NCBI RefSeq assembly: GCF_004378355.1
Contig: NZ_SNUB01000008.1
Location: 1 to 64,000 of the forward strand
DNA: 64,000 nt
Source: Psychromonas algicola
GTDB taxonomy: Bacteria; Pseudomonadota; Gammaproteobacteria; Enterobacterales; Psychromonadaceae
Direction of reading: 5' to 3'
The notes beneath the pieces are model-generated. The model had not been told where the DNA came from. It did no database searches and saw only the letters and a list, made by a program, of their open reading frames with translations. Positions 44,512 through 55,919 of the stretch are shown piece by piece. The stretch's first letter is position 1; each line of letters opens with the position of its first letter. Both the position numbers and the translations under genes were made by a program.

Positions 44512-45499
44512 AAAATTATCTCCTGTCTTATTTTCTGTCGGACTTATTTTGACGGGAGCTATTTTCTGGGTTTTACAACAAATCAATCAATACCTTGATA
44601 CTCCAAGAGTAGAAGAGACGCGTTTATTTACGCTAGAAGAAGGGCGTTATTTTTCACATCTCGGCACACAATTGGTAGTTCAAGGGCTAGTAGATGATTT
44701 AACTTGGTGGAAAGTGGTATCAAAACTAAAACCTGAATTAACAAAGATAAAATCAGGGACTTACCAATTACCTAAAGGCGCATCTTTAGAAGATATCTTA
44801 ACCATCTTGAGTAGTGGCCGTGAATATCAGTTTAAATTAACTTTTATTGAAGGTAGTACTTATAAAGACTGGTTAACGATTTTAGATAACGCTGAATATT
44901 TACAGCCATTACAAGAAGATGAACAAGCATTATTAAGAAAATTAGATAGCCCTTATACAAAATTAGAAGGTTTGTTATTTCCTGAAACCTATCACTATAC
45001 GGCTGATATGAGCGCATTTAGCTTGATAAAAAAAGCCTACGATCATCAAAATGAAATGCTAACTAAACTTTGGAAAGAAAGAGATAAGGGCTTACCTTAT
45101 CGTACGCCCTACCAAGCGTTGATCATGGCTTCGATTATTGAAAAAGAAAGTGCCTCATCCAATGATCGCGATAAAATATCTTCTGTTTTTGTTAACCGAT
45201 TAAAAATCAGAATGCGCTTACAAACCGATCCTACCGTTATTTATGGTATGGGAGATCGTTATGATGGACGCATTCGAAGCAAAGATTTACAAGAAAAAAC
45301 GGCTTACAATACTTACACAATGTATGGTTTACCACCAACGCCAATAGCAATGCCAAGTGAAGATGCACTTTATGCGGCGTTACATCCAGCTGAAACTGAT
45401 TTTCTTTATTTTGTGAGTAAAGGTGATGGGACGTCATATTTCTCGAAAAGCTTAAAAGAACACAATAATGCCGTTAATAAATATATCCGAGGAAAATAG
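44504..45499 (+). CDS. mltG: Endolytic murein transglycosylase MltG
   Basis: Inner-membrane enzyme that cuts nascent peptidoglycan strands. The 331-residue protein has one N-terminal membrane segment (about 7-27), a LysM-like region, and the YceG motif ALIMASIIEKESASSNDRDKISSVFVNRL with the catalytic Glu, then LQTDPTVIYGMG. Overlaps pabC and is just upstream of tmk. Confidence 0.95.
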   Translation: MIKKLSPVLFSVGLILTGAIFWVLQQINQYLDTPRVEETRLFTLEEGRYFSHLGTQLVVQGLVDDLTWWKVVSKLKPELTKIKSGTYQLPKGASLEDILTILSSGREYQFKLTFIEGSTYKDWLTILDNAEYLQPLQEDEQALLRKLDSPYTKLEGLLFPETYHYTADMSAFSLIKKAYDHQNEMLTKLWKERDKGLPYRTPYQALIMASIIEKESASSNDRDKISSVFVNRLKIRMRLQTDPTVIYGMGDRYDGRIRSKDLQEKTAYNTYTMYGLPPTPIAMPSEDALYAALHPAETDFLYFVSKGDGTSYFSKSLKEHNNAVNKYIRGK

Positions 45500-45500
45500 C

Positions 45501-46154
45501 ATGTCTGTACAACAAAAATTAGCGGGCAAATTCATTGTTATTGAAGGTTTAGAAGGTGCAGGGAAAAGTACTGCAATTCAATATATTAAAAATTGGCTAA
45601 TGGAACAGGGTATCGTTCAAGAGAAGATCGCATTAACGCGAGAACCCGGTGGTACCGTATTAGCTGAAAGAATGCGTGATATTGTAAAGATGGACGTTGA
45701 AGACGAACAGCTTGCTGATAAAGCCGAGCTACTCATTATGTATGCCGCAAGAGTACAGCTTGTTGAACATAAAATTAAACCTGCATTAAATGCTGGTGAT
45801 GTCGTGATTGGTGATCGTCATAATTGGTCTTCGCTGGCTTATCAAGGCGGTGGAAGAGGCATTGATTTACAACTGATCAATGACATCAAGCAAGTCGCAT
45901 TAGGTAATTTTAAAGCTGATTTTACTTTATTTCTCGATATCGAACCTGAATTGGGATTAGCACGTGCTCGTGGTCGTGGTGAATTAGATCGAATTGAACG
46001 GTTAGCAATTGATTTTTTTAATCGTTCTCGTGCTGTTTTTAAACAATTGGTTACTAATGAAAAAAATGCGGTTTCAATTGATGCGAGTCTTAGTTTTGAA
46101 CAAGTTGAGTCTGCAATTATTCAGCAACTTGATGCTTGGTTAGCGAGCTTATAA
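45501..46154 (+). CDS. tmk: Thymidylate kinase
   Basis: Phosphorylates dTMP to dTDP. From the ATG at 45501 (GAGGA site, 1 nt after the mltG stop) the protein has P-loop EGLEGAGKST, the DRHNWSSLAYQGGGRGID substrate motif and a LID region RARGRGELDRIE. An upstream ATG at 45468 inside mltG would add 11 residues and is less likely. Confidence 0.95.
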   Translation: MSVQQKLAGKFIVIEGLEGAGKSTAIQYIKNWLMEQGIVQEKIALTREPGGTVLAERMRDIVKMDVEDEQLADKAELLIMYAARVQLVEHKIKPALNAGDVVIGDRHNWSSLAYQGGGRGIDLQLINDIKQVALGNFKADFTLFLDIEPELGLARARGRGELDRIERLAIDFFNRSRAVFKQLVTNEKNAVSIDASLSFEQVESAIIQQLDAWLASL

Positions 46155-46156
46155 CT

Positions 46157-47200
46157 ATGTCAAAGAGCAATGAAGTTGTTGAAAGTGTAGAAGCTGTGTT
46201 TGATAACGTCAGCACACCTTGGCTAACGCCATTTTATCAGCAACTTCAAAATAACTTTCATCAAGGACGTTTTCCACATGGACTGCTTTTTACGGGCAGT
46301 GGTGGTATTGGTAAGTATAAAATCGCTAAGCAACTTGCTCAATTCCTTTTATGCAGTAATAAACAAGCTAATGATGCCTGCTTTCAATGCCACTCTTGCC
46401 AATTAATGGCGGCAAATAATCATCTTGATTTTCAATTATTAGCGGCAGAAAAAAACAAATCGATTGGTATTGATCAAGTCCGTGCATTAACGGAAACATT
46501 AAATGAGCGACCGCATTTAGGTAACAATAAAGTAGTGGTCATAAAAGGGGCTGATCAATTAACTGAATCTGCGGCTAATGCGCTACTTAAAACACTTGAA
46601 GAGCCTCAAGGCGATAGTTACTTAATATTGCTGGCACGTACTCACCATCAATTAATGCCGACCTTATTAAGCCGTTTACAACAAACGCATTTACATAGTC
46701 CGGATGATCAAATGTTAATCGATTGGTTGTATCAATTGGGTTATCAAGTGAGTGACTTAGGCGTATTACGCTGGTTTCAAAATAGTCCTTTAGCATTACT
46801 TAATCATCTTAATGCATTAAAACAAGACGCATCTTTAGATACTCGTCGTCAGTGTGTTGAAGGTTTATTTAATGTGTTATTTCAACCTATCAATCTGTTT
46901 GCATTTGCGCAGCTAATTGCCAAAGATGTTGAGCAAAATTTATTATTATTGTTTCATTTATTACATGATATTCATAAACTTAAGTTGAATCATAATCAGC
47001 TGAATCAAGATGCTATTTATTATTTTGCTTTACCTCAGTTGCAAACTTGGCAAACACAGCTTTCATTAAAAAGCTTACGTGTGTTGAGTGCCGAAATATT
47101 AAAAACTCGACACTTGTTGATGGAACATTCGGCATTAAAAAAAGAATTATTAATTAATGCACTGTTAATAAAAATAAAAAACAAATTTAAGGAAAGTTAA
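46157..47200 (+). CDS. holB: DNA polymerase III subunit delta prime
   Basis: Clamp-loader subunit. The 347-residue protein has the P-loop-like GSGGIGKYK that lacks the final Thr/Ser, as expected for the non-ATPase delta prime, a four-Cys zinc module (CSNKQANDACFQCHSC), and the SRC-like region LLKTLEEPQGDSYLILLARTHHQLMPTLLSRLQQ. I use the ATG at 46157 just after the tmk stop; an upstream ATG at 46136 lies within tmk. Confidence 0.94.
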   Translation: MSKSNEVVESVEAVFDNVSTPWLTPFYQQLQNNFHQGRFPHGLLFTGSGGIGKYKIAKQLAQFLLCSNKQANDACFQCHSCQLMAANNHLDFQLLAAEKNKSIGIDQVRALTETLNERPHLGNNKVVVIKGADQLTESAANALLKTLEEPQGDSYLILLARTHHQLMPTLLSRLQQTHLHSPDDQMLIDWLYQLGYQVSDLGVLRWFQNSPLALLNHLNALKQDASLDTRRQCVEGLFNVLFQPINLFAFAQLIAKDVEQNLLLLFHLLHDIHKLKLNHNQLNQDAIYYFALPQLQTWQTQLSLKSLRVLSAEILKTRHLLMEHSALKKELLINALLIKIKNKFKES

Positions 47201-47202
47201 TC

Positions 47203-47979
47203 ATGTTAGTAGATTCTCATTGTCATCTTGATCGTCTTGCTTACGGTAAAAAGCATACTGACATTAATGATGTTATTAACAAAGCAAAGGAAAAAGGCAT
47301 TAAACACTTATTAAGTGTTTGCGTGACGTTAGATGATTACCCTGCGATGGCTGAATTAATTGCTCCTTTCAAACAGGTTTCTAGTACTTGTGGCGTACAT
47401 CCTTTATATAAAGAAGCAGTGATGGATGAAGCTTTATTATTGGACTATGCAAGTTCCGATAAAGTAGTGGCTATTGGTGAAACTGGATTAGATTTTTTCT
47501 ATTCGCCTGAAACCAAAGATTGGCAAATAGATGCGTTTCGTAAACAAATTCGTGTTGCTAAACAACTTAATAAACCTTTAATTATCCATACTCGTGATGC
47601 ACGCCAAGAAACGTTAGATATTTTACGTGAAGAAGGTGCTGAGCAAGTCGGTGGTGTATTGCATTGTTTTACTGAATCCATTGAAATGGCAGAAGAAGCC
47701 ATGAAAATGGGCTTTTATATTTCAGTGTCAGGCATAGTTACCTTTAAAAATGCAAAAGAATTACAAGCAGTAATTAAAGCAGTGCCGTTGGATCGTTTAT
47801 TAGTAGAAACCGATTCTCCTTATCTTGCACCTGTCCCACATCGTGGTGAAGAAAATGAACCCGCTTATACTTACGATGTTGCACAATTTGTGGCTGAACT
47901 AAAAGGTGTGTCTTTTGAGGAGTTAGCTGAAGTGACAACCAATAACTACTTCACTCTATTTAAAGGTGCGTTACGTTAA
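47203..47979 (+). CDS. TatD-family metal-dependent hydrolase (YcfH-like)
   Basis: Predicted metal-dependent DNase of 258 residues. Metal-binding motifs: DSHCHLD at the N terminus, AIGETGLDFFY, HTRDA, VLHCFT and VETDSPYLAPVPHRGEENEPAY. It starts 2 nt after holB, so it belongs to the same transcript, as in E. coli where the homologue is ycfH. Confidence 0.93.
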   Translation: MLVDSHCHLDRLAYGKKHTDINDVINKAKEKGIKHLLSVCVTLDDYPAMAELIAPFKQVSSTCGVHPLYKEAVMDEALLLDYASSDKVVAIGETGLDFFYSPETKDWQIDAFRKQIRVAKQLNKPLIIHTRDARQETLDILREEGAEQVGGVLHCFTESIEMAEEAMKMGFYISVSGIVTFKNAKELQAVIKAVPLDRLLVETDSPYLAPVPHRGEENEPAYTYDVAQFVAELKGVSFEELAEVTTNNYFTLFKGALR

Positions 47980-48037
47980 GCGTATACACAATATGCATCG
48001 TTAGATTAAGTTAAAGAGCTTTAAAAAGGATCCTCAA

Positions 48038-48649
48038 ATGCAATCAGTATTATCAAATGGACAGAAAATAACACCTTCTAAAGTGGTGTGTATTGGTCGT
48101 AATTACGTTGAACATATTGAAGAGCTTAACAATGAAGTCCCGACTGAGCCGGTTATTTTTGTAAAACCTAATTCAGCGATTGCAACAGAGATTTATACAC
48201 ATGTTACCGATGCGATTCATTATGAAGCTGAGATTTCATTCATTATTGAAAATAATGAGTTTATTGCAGCAGGTATCGGACTAGATTTAACAAAACGAGA
48301 AGTACAAAGTACTTTAAAAGCAAAAAGCTTACCTTGGGAACGCGCTAAAGGCTTTGATAAATCAGCTGTATTATCAGAATTTGTGGCAATCCCAAATCAA
48401 ATTGAAACTCTGCGTTTAGTGCTATCCATTAATGATGTCATTATTCAACAAGCAAACTATGACTTAATGATTTATAAACCTGCGCAGATTGTTGAAGCCG
48501 TTAGTGAATTTATGTCTTTTGAGAATGGCGATATTTTGATGACAGGAACACCAAAAGGAGTGGGTAAGGTAAACCAAGGTGATGTTTTTGTAGGTCAACT
48601 TTATGATCAAGATACCTTGCTGATAACACAAACATGGACGGTACTTTAA
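48038..48649 (+). CDS. Fumarylacetoacetate hydrolase-family protein (YcgM-like)
   Basis: Predicted metal-dependent hydrolase or decarboxylase of acylpyruvate-type compounds. The 203-residue protein shows VCIGRNYVEHIEEL, VKPNSAI, HYEAEISFII metal ligands, KAKSLPWERAKGFDKSA and ENGDILMTGTPKGVG, as in YcgM/FAHD1. A GGATCC ribosome-like site lies before the ATG. A weak AAAGG-CCTTTTT hairpin follows at about 48659-48676. Confidence 0.88.
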   Translation: MQSVLSNGQKITPSKVVCIGRNYVEHIEELNNEVPTEPVIFVKPNSAIATEIYTHVTDAIHYEAEISFIIENNEFIAAGIGLDLTKREVQSTLKAKSLPWERAKGFDKSAVLSEFVAIPNQIETLRLVLSINDVIIQQANYDLMIYKPAQIVEAVSEFMSFENGDILMTGTPKGVGKVNQGDVFVGQLYDQDTLLITQTWTVL

Positions 48650-48719
48650 TTTTAATTGAAAGGTAAAATCCTTTTTAATTTAAGCAATTGAACTTTAAAT
48701 AGTGAATAAGCACATAAAG

Positions 48720-48760
48720 CGCAGCCGTGAACATGAAATAATTCCCTATTTCCTGCGTTT
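48720..48760 (+). terminator. Hairpin upstream of pheS
   Basis: CGCAG (48720-48724) pairs with CTGCG (48753-48757), and GAAATA (48735-48740) with TATTTC (48747-48752); TTT follows. It could be a terminator of the preceding gene or an attenuator, though I found no Phe-rich leader peptide. Confidence 0.45.
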
Positions 48761-48799
48761 TATCCTCTGCAAAATGCCCTCAGCACTAGCCAACTCACT

Positions 48800-48828
48800 T
48801 TGATCTGCGTAAAATTACCCCATATTTT
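48800..48828 (+). promoter_or_regulatory. Possible promoter of pheST-ihfA
   Basis: TTGATC (48800-48805), a 17-bp spacer, and TATTTT (48823-48828), located 31 nt before the pheS start codon. Confidence 0.4.
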
Positions 48829-48843
48829 TTATCACTTGTCTAA

Positions 48844-49839
<996 letters not shown>

Positions 49840-49851
49840 GGGTTAAACATA

Positions 49852-52239
49852 ATGAAATTTAGTGAAGCTTGGTTACGCGAGTGGGTTAACCCAAAAATTA
49901 ATTCAGAAGAACTACAATATCAAATCACCATGGCCGGTCTTGAAGTTGATGACGTAGAGCCTGTTGCTGGTGAATTTAGCAAAGTTTTAGTGGGGGAAGT
50001 GGTTGAATGTGGTCCACATCCAGATGCTGATAAATTACAAGTGACTAAAATTAATATCGGTGAAGACGAATTAATCGATATCGTTTGTGGTGCTAAAAAC
50101 TGTCGTTTAGGTTTAAAAGTAGCTGTTGCTGTTGTTGGCGCAGTATTGCCTGGCGATTTCAAAATTAAAAAAGCAAAACTACGTGGTCAACCGTCATTCG
50201 GTATGTTGTGCTCTGAGTCAGAACTTGGCATGGCAGAAAGTGCTGATGGAATCATTGAATTACCATTAGATGCGCCAATTGGTCAATGTGTTCGTGAATA
50301 TTTACAACTTGATGATGTGATCATCGATGTAGATTTAACGGCTAACCGTGCAGACTGTCTAGGTATTGCTGGTTTAGCGCGCGAAGTCGCTGTATTAAAT
50401 AGTATTGAAGCAACACAACCGACTTGGGAAAATGTTGCTGTTTCTATCGACGATCAAGTTGCTATTAACTTACAAGCACCTGAAGCTTGTCCTCGCTACC
50501 TTGGTCGTGTGATCAAAGGCATTAATCAAAATGCAACAACACCATTATGGATGGTTGAAAAATTACGTCGTTGTGGTGTACGCAGTGTGGACGCAGTTGT
50601 TGATATTACTCAATACGTTTTACTTGAGTTTGGTCATCCAATGCACTCTTTTGATTTATCTAAATTAGACGGTGCGATTAATGTACGTCTTGCAAATCAA
50701 GATGAAGCCTTAACATTGTTAGATGGCAAAGAAGTTAAATTAAACACTGATACACTAGTGATTGCAGACCAATCTAAAGCATTGGCAATGGCTGGTATTT
50801 TTGGTGGTCAAGATTCAGGTGTGCAAGAAGGCACAACGGATATTTTCTTAGAAAGTGCATTCTTTGCACCTTTAGCAATTGCTGGCCGTGCTCGTAGCTA
50901 CGGTTTGCATACTGATGCGTCACACCGTTATGAACGTGGTGTTGATCCTGTTTTACAAGCAACGGCAATGGAACGTGCAACACAGCTTTTAGTTGAAATT
51001 TGTGGCGGGCAAGTTGGCCCAATCACTGAAGCAGTCAGTGAAGCGCATATTCCTAAACAAGCAACCATTGAATTACGTCGCAGCAAACTAGATCGTTTAA
51101 TCGGCATATCAATTGATTCAGATCGTGTTCAGCAAATACTAACGCAACTAGGTTGTGTAGTAACTGAAACAGCTGAAGGTTGGTCTGCTGTTGCGCCAAC
51201 TTATCGTTTTGATATGGCTATTGAAGAAGATTTAATTGAAGAAGTGGCGCGTGTCTTTGGTTACAACAACATTCCCAATATCGCACCGCAAGCAGCATTA
51301 ACTATGCCTGCTCATAATGAGTCTCGTTTAAAACTATCCAAGATCCGTGACGTATTAGTGAATCGTGAATATCAAGAAGCGATCACTTACAGCTTTGTTG
51401 ACCCTGACAAACAGTTAAAATTACATCCTGAATCAGATGCGCTTATCTTGCCAAACCCTATCTCTAAAGATATGTCAGCAATGCGCGTTAGTTTATGGAC
51501 AGGGTTATTAGAAAGTGTTTCTAATAACCAAAAACGTCAACAAAGCCGCGTGCGTTTATTTGAAACAGGTTTACGTTTTATTAAAGACGAAAAAGCTGAG
51601 AACGGTATTCGCCAACAACAAATGTTATCTGGCGTGATCATTGGTAATACGAATGATGAGCATTGGTCGATTGAATCACGTGCCGCTGACTTCTTTGATC
51701 TAAAAGCGGATTTAGAAGCGGTGTTAGATTTAACTGTTGATGCAAGCAGTTTTGAATTTAAAGCCGAAAAACACAGTGCATTACATCCTGGTCAATCTGC
51801 TGGTATTTACCGTAACGGTGAAAATATTGGTTATATTGGCACATTGCACCCAAGTTTGAAGAAACCTTTTGCTTTAAATGGACAAGCAATCGTGTTTGAA
51901 ATCGAAGTTGATGCTATTTTAAATCGTCAATTACCGCAAGCAATTGGCATTTCTAAGTTCCCTGCGAACCACCGAGACCTTGCATTTGTTGTCGACGAGC
52001 ACGTTAATGCAGGTAAGGTCCTAAAATTTATAGAAAAAATTGGCGGAACTGGACTAGTTAGCATAAACTTGTTTGACGTATACCAAGGACAAGGTGTTGA
52101 AGAGGGTAAGAAAAGCTTAGCAATAGGTTTAATCTTGCAGGATACAACCCGAACTTTGGAAGAACAGGAGATTGCTGATAGCGTAAGTTCAATAGTTGAA
52201 GCGGTTTCTACGGAGTTTAATGCATCGTTGAGAGATTAA
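49852..52239 (+). CDS. pheT: Phenylalanyl-tRNA synthetase beta subunit
   Basis: The 795-residue partner of PheS. Domains in order: tRNA-binding ([20 protein letters not shown]), B3/B4 editing region ([11 protein letters not shown]), B5, catalytic-like core, and the C-terminal FDX-ACB anticodon-binding domain ([21 protein letters not shown]). It precedes ihfA by 3 nt. Confidence 0.97.
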   Translation: MKFSEAWLREWVNPKINSEELQYQITMAGLEVDDVEPVAGEFSKVLVGEVVECGPHPDADKLQVTKINIGEDELIDIVCGAKNCRLGLKVAVAVVGAVLPGDFKIKKAKLRGQPSFGMLCSESELGMAESADGIIELPLDAPIGQCVREYLQLDDVIIDVDLTANRADCLGIAGLAREVAVLNSIEATQPTWENVAVSIDDQVAINLQAPEACPRYLGRVIKGINQNATTPLWMVEKLRRCGVRSVDAVVDITQYVLLEFGHPMHSFDLSKLDGAINVRLANQDEALTLLDGKEVKLNTDTLVIADQSKALAMAGIFGGQDSGVQEGTTDIFLESAFFAPLAIAGRARSYGLHTDASHRYERGVDPVLQATAMERATQLLVEICGGQVGPITEAVSEAHIPKQATIELRRSKLDRLIGISIDSDRVQQILTQLGCVVTETAEGWSAVAPTYRFDMAIEEDLIEEVARVFGYNNIPNIAPQAALTMPAHNESRLKLSKIRDVLVNREYQEAITYSFVDPDKQLKLHPESDALILPNPISKDMSAMRVSLWTGLLESVSNNQKRQQSRVRLFETGLRFIKDEKAENGIRQQQMLSGVIIGNTNDEHWSIESRAADFFDLKADLEAVLDLTVDASSFEFKAEKHSALHPGQSAGIYRNGENIGYIGTLHPSLKKPFALNGQAIVFEIEVDAILNRQLPQAIGISKFPANHRDLAFVVDEHVNAGKVLKFIEKIGGTGLVSINLFDVYQGQGVEEGKKSLAIGLILQDTTRTLEEQEIADSVSSIVEAVSTEFNASLRD

Positions 52240-52242
52240 ATT

Positions 52243-52548
52243 ATGGCACTGACTAAAGCAGAGATTGCAGCACATTTATCGGAAAAAATTGGATTAAGCA
52301 AACGTGAAGCAAAAGAGTTTGTAGAATCTTTTTTTGAAGAAATAAAATCAACTCTTGAATCTGGTTCGCCAGTTAAAATTTCAGGTTTTGGTGGGTTTGA
52401 ACTAAAAGATAAAGGCGAACGACCTGGTCGTAACCCTAAAACTGGTGAAGATATCCCTATTGAAGCAAGACGAGTGGTTACATTTAAAGCAGGTCAGAAA
52501 TTAAAAGAATTGGTAGAAGAGAGTCTGCCGGATTCGCCTAATAAATAA
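52243..52548 (+). CDS. ihfA: Integration host factor alpha subunit
   Basis: DNA-bending protein, 101 residues, HU family. [33 protein letters not shown] includes the intercalating Pro of the beta arm. It starts 3 nt after pheT, as is usual in gammaproteobacteria. Confidence 0.97.
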   Translation: MALTKAEIAAHLSEKIGLSKREAKEFVESFFEEIKSTLESGSPVKISGFGGFELKDKGERPGRNPKTGEDIPIEARRVVTFKAGQKLKELVEESLPDSPNK

Positions 52549-52561
52549 TAATTATCTTTTG

Positions 52562-52586
52562 AAAAAAGTCGCTTAGCGGCTTTTTT
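52562..52586 (+). terminator. Terminator after ihfA
   Basis: A-tract plus GTCGC pairs with GCGGC plus T tract (one G-T wobble) around a short loop; the tail is T-rich to 52589. Confidence 0.85.
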
Positions 52587-52705
52587 TTTACTCAAAATTT
52601 GAGTGTTATATGAAGTGATGCACAAACAAATTTTGATAGAACACTACAATTATTAATCATAAGTTTTTTCGCATTATTATAAAAATGATTTGAGGTTTCC
52701 TTATT

Positions 52706-53416
52706 GTGAGTAAATATAAAAGGATTGTTGTATTAACTGGTGCGGGTGTTTCCGCTGAATCAGGTATTCAAACTTTTCGTGCAAAAGATGGCTTATGGGA
52801 AAAGTATAAACTAGAAGATGTGGCCACTTTAGATGGTTATAAACGTAACCCTGAATTGGTGTTAGATTTTTATAACCAACGTCGTAAAGATTTTTGCTTA
52901 GGTGATAAAAAACCCAATGCAGCGCATTATGCACTAGCTGAACTCGAAGAAAAGTTTGATGGTGAGTTCTTATTAGTCACGCAGAATATAGACAACCTTC
53001 ACGAACAAGCCGGCTCTAAAAATATCATTCATATGCATGGCGAGTTGTTAAAAGTACGTTGTGCTAAAACCAATCAAGTGATCCCATGGACAACCGATAT
53101 TACTTCCGAGGACCTTTGTACTTGCTGCCAATACCCTTTACCTCTGCGTCCTCATATTGTTTGGTTTGGTGAAATGCCGCTCGGGCTTGATATTATTTAC
53201 CATCACCTTTCACAAGCTGATTTGTTTATTGCGATAGGCACCTCTGGCACTGTGTATCCTGCTGCGGGGTTTGTTGAAGAAGTGCAAAGTGTTGGCGCAG
53301 ATTCAATTGAAATAAACCTTGAACCTAGTGATGTTCATAGTCATTTTGATACTGTGCAACAAGGCAAAGCCACAGAACTGGTTCCTGAATTGGTTAAAAC
53401 GCTATTGGCAAAATAA
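52706..53416 (+). CDS. cobB: NAD-dependent protein deacylase CobB (sirtuin)
   Basis: Removes acetyl or succinyl groups from Lys. The 236-residue protein has [30 protein letters not shown], the catalytic His in MHGEL, and a Tyr-x-x-Arg (Y56, R59 in FYNQRR) motif that in E. coli CobB and SIRT5 recognises succinyl-lysine. The Cys cluster at DLCTCCQYP may be zinc-related. The start is GTG at 52706, with a GAGG-type site upstream. Confidence 0.92.
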   Translation: MSKYKRIVVLTGAGVSAESGIQTFRAKDGLWEKYKLEDVATLDGYKRNPELVLDFYNQRRKDFCLGDKKPNAAHYALAELEEKFDGEFLLVTQNIDNLHEQAGSKNIIHMHGELLKVRCAKTNQVIPWTTDITSEDLCTCCQYPLPLRPHIVWFGEMPLGLDIIYHHLSQADLFIAIGTSGTVYPAAGFVEEVQSVGADSIEINLEPSDVHSHFDTVQQGKATELVPELVKTLLAK

Positions 53417-53607
53417 AACAAAAGCTAAGCATTAAAGTTTGCTATAAATAATCACGCTAATGTTATTCGCTAAATAATGGCTTAATTGCTATTAAAAAAC
53501 TGTTGCCCACCGCTAATGTACTTGAAAAGCTAACAGAACTCCCTACAATGATTCGCTGCTACTAAGTGCTATTCAACGACCAAATAACCTAGGAATGTTA
53601 GCTTGTT

Positions 53608-54387
53608 ATGAATTCAAAATATTTTGTATTAGGCGGAGATATAAAAAAATCGCTCGCTGAAGGGTATCAGCTTGATTTAAAAGTCTTGTTTAAAGATGCT
53701 TTCACTTTAACGCAGAAAAACTTTTTCCCGCTTTTTACTGCGTGTTTGCTTATTATTCTTTCATTATTTTTATTGGTGACTTTATCTCTTGAAAATGTAG
53801 ATTCCTTTAAGGACACAGGAGTTGTTATCGCCTTTTTTGTACTCGTACTCTTGGTCGCACCTCCTATTGTTACTGGGCTATTAATGATGGGAGTGAATCA
53901 CTCTATTGGTTTAAAAAGCAAACCTTTTCATTTGTTCAGTTACGTTAATATGGCGCTTAAACTATCACTTGCAGCAATGATGATTAATTTGCTTGTTAAT
54001 TTTTTAAGTATTGTTCTGGGGCAGCTGTTTAATGACGCTGGTTTTATACTTTCAATTCTAGTGATGTTTTATTTAAGAATGTCATTTATGCTAGTTTACC
54101 CTCTAATGGCTGAGAAAAAACTCTCTGCATTTTTAGCGTTAACTATCTCTTTTAAACTAGTGAATAAGAATATTGGTCAATTTACAATATTACTTATCTT
54201 CTTTATTTTCCTCTTTGTATTTGGTGTTATTACCTCTGGTATTGGTTTACTTTTTGTTATTCCATTTTATGTGAATATGATGGGATTAATTTATCGTCAA
54301 ATATGCGGTGTTACTATTTCAGTGACTGAAGTATCCGATGATGATAATGACACGCCAAGTTCTCACAGCGGTGGTTTTGAAGCTTAA
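53608..54387 (+). CDS. Hypothetical integral membrane protein
   Basis: Inner-membrane protein of 259 residues with about five or six hydrophobic segments (about 40-60, 75-95, 110-135, 145-165, 190-230) and a short acidic tail DDDNDTPSS. The pattern is somewhat like E. coli YciC/UPF0259 proteins, but I am not sure of the family. It is followed after 41 nt by a secreted-protein gene, possibly in the same transcript. Confidence 0.65.
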   Translation: MNSKYFVLGGDIKKSLAEGYQLDLKVLFKDAFTLTQKNFFPLFTACLLIILSLFLLVTLSLENVDSFKDTGVVIAFFVLVLLVAPPIVTGLLMMGVNHSIGLKSKPFHLFSYVNMALKLSLAAMMINLLVNFLSIVLGQLFNDAGFILSILVMFYLRMSFMLVYPLMAEKKLSAFLALTISFKLVNKNIGQFTILLIFFIFLFVFGVITSGIGLLFVIPFYVNMMGLIYRQICGVTISVTEVSDDDNDTPSSHSGGFEA

Positions 54388-54428
54388 TTTATATTGATAG
54401 AACGATTGTAAACATCAGGAAACCAATT

Positions 54429-55082
54429 ATGCGTTTAGCGTTAGTTATTACTTTATTGTTATTGTCTCCTTTTAGCCAAGCTTCTACGGTTAAATTAAAT
54501 TATTCGCTCTTTTTTGATTACATGAAAACCATGTACAAATTAGATTATGAATACGTCACGACTGCTTTTTATCTTGTCGATCATCTCGATAAAACTCAGT
54601 GCACGATAAATAATGCACAAATACAAGTTGAGGATAATATTGAGCCTATTCTTTTCCAATCCACAGGTCGCTTATTACCTTTCTATTCTGATCAGCATCG
54701 TAAAGACGGTGGCGTATTAGTTATCGATATTGATGATAACAAAGCGGTTTCAAGCTGTGACTTGCAGGTGACTGTCATGGCAAAAGAAAAAGAACTTGAT
54801 GATTTAACGCCAACTAAATTAACTGTTATCAGTGAGCAGTTAGAAGGCGTATTAAAGAAAAATGCGGGTATGATAGGTAAATACTTCTTACCTACTTTTT
54901 CAGGCGTTCGATTGCAGCTTGCTCAACCATTAAATGACAAGCAATTAGCGGCTTTATCAAAGGCAAGAGTTATAGATAATGAACAGTTATTGTTAAATAA
55001 TGGTGATTTTGAAGAAATAACTAAAATAAATGAACTTGATATCAGCATTTTGCGTATAACACCTTGGTTAACAAAGAAATAA
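54429..55082 (+). CDS. Exported protein, possibly DUF2987
   Basis: Predicted periplasmic protein of 217 residues. A signal peptide ends at about residue 18 (FSQA). The mature part opens with KLNYSLFFDYMKTMYKLDYEYVTTAFYLVDH, a pattern seen in DUF2987 proteins of Vibrio and Shewanella; it is otherwise unknown. The function is unknown. Confidence 0.6.
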   Translation: MRLALVITLLLLSPFSQASTVKLNYSLFFDYMKTMYKLDYEYVTTAFYLVDHLDKTQCTINNAQIQVEDNIEPILFQSTGRLLPFYSDQHRKDGGVLVIDIDDNKAVSSCDLQVTVMAKEKELDDLTPTKLTVISEQLEGVLKKNAGMIGKYFLPTFSGVRLQLAQPLNDKQLAALSKARVIDNEQLLLNNGDFEEITKINELDISILRITPWLTKK

Positions 55083-55181
55083 GCATTCTGTATTAAATCA
55101 AGTGCGATAAACTACTAAAAAGAAAGCGCCATTAATAACCGTTATAACGATTTGAAGCATATATGCATTAAGGAATGACTT

Positions 55182-55886
55182 GTGAAATTTAAAGATAAAA
55201 AAGCTATTTTATTCGATTTAGATGGGACGTTAATTGATAGTGGGCCTGATCTAGCATTAGCTATTAATCATATGCTAACCAGCATTGGCCGAGATGAAGT
55301 TTCATCTGAGATCATTCACTCATGGGTTGGTAATGGAGCGAGCATACTCGTTCAACGCGGTTTATCTGGTCAAACTGAAATTGATCCAAATTTAGATCCT
55401 GAATTACTTGAAAAAGCATTAGCTATCTTCCTTGAATTTTATGCTGAAAATCTTTGTGTTGGCACGGTGACTTATCCTAATGTTCGTTCAACATTGAAAA
55501 TATTAAAAGCAAAAGGGTATCGACTAGCGATTATTACTAATAAACCTTTTGATTTCGTTCAGCCAATTTTAGATGGTCTAGACCTTAATGGTTTGTTCGA
55601 ATCCATATTAGGTGGCGATAGTTTAGATAAACGTAAACCTGATCCTCTTCCTCTACATTATACCTGTGAAAAATTAGGTGTAACTGTAGATGAATGCGTG
55701 ATGGTAGGAGATTCCAAAAACGATATATTAGCGGCACATGCTGCGAATATGCAAAGCATTGGTTTAACTTACGGTTATAACTATGGTGAAGATATCAATG
55801 AACATAATCCTGATATTAGTTTTGATGACTTTGCCGATATGATTGCTGTGTTTTCTGAAGTTAACCAATACACTTTAGCTGAGTAA
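55182..55886 (+). CDS. gph: Phosphoglycolate phosphatase
   Basis: HAD-superfamily hydrolase of 234 residues that dephosphorylates 2-phosphoglycolate. Motifs: AILFDLDGTLIDSGPDLA, the Thr/Ser motif LAIITNKPF, KPDPLPL and GDSKNDILAAHAANM. The start is GTG at 55182 with an AAGGA site. A FAD oxidoreductase follows after 33 nt. Confidence 0.9.
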   Translation: MKFKDKKAILFDLDGTLIDSGPDLALAINHMLTSIGRDEVSSEIIHSWVGNGASILVQRGLSGQTEIDPNLDPELLEKALAIFLEFYAENLCVGTVTYPNVRSTLKILKAKGYRLAIITNKPFDFVQPILDGLDLNGLFESILGGDSLDKRKPDPLPLHYTCEKLGVTVDECVMVGDSKNDILAAHAANMQSIGLTYGYNYGEDINEHNPDISFDDFADMIAVFSEVNQYTLAE

Positions 55887-55919
55887 TCAATAAGATGCTT
55901 TATCTTCAAATCAATGTAG

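Noticed and set aside
47200-47203. Loss of a pilZ gene between holB and tatD
   Set aside because: Direct holB-tatD adjacency is normal in E. coli and Vibrio.
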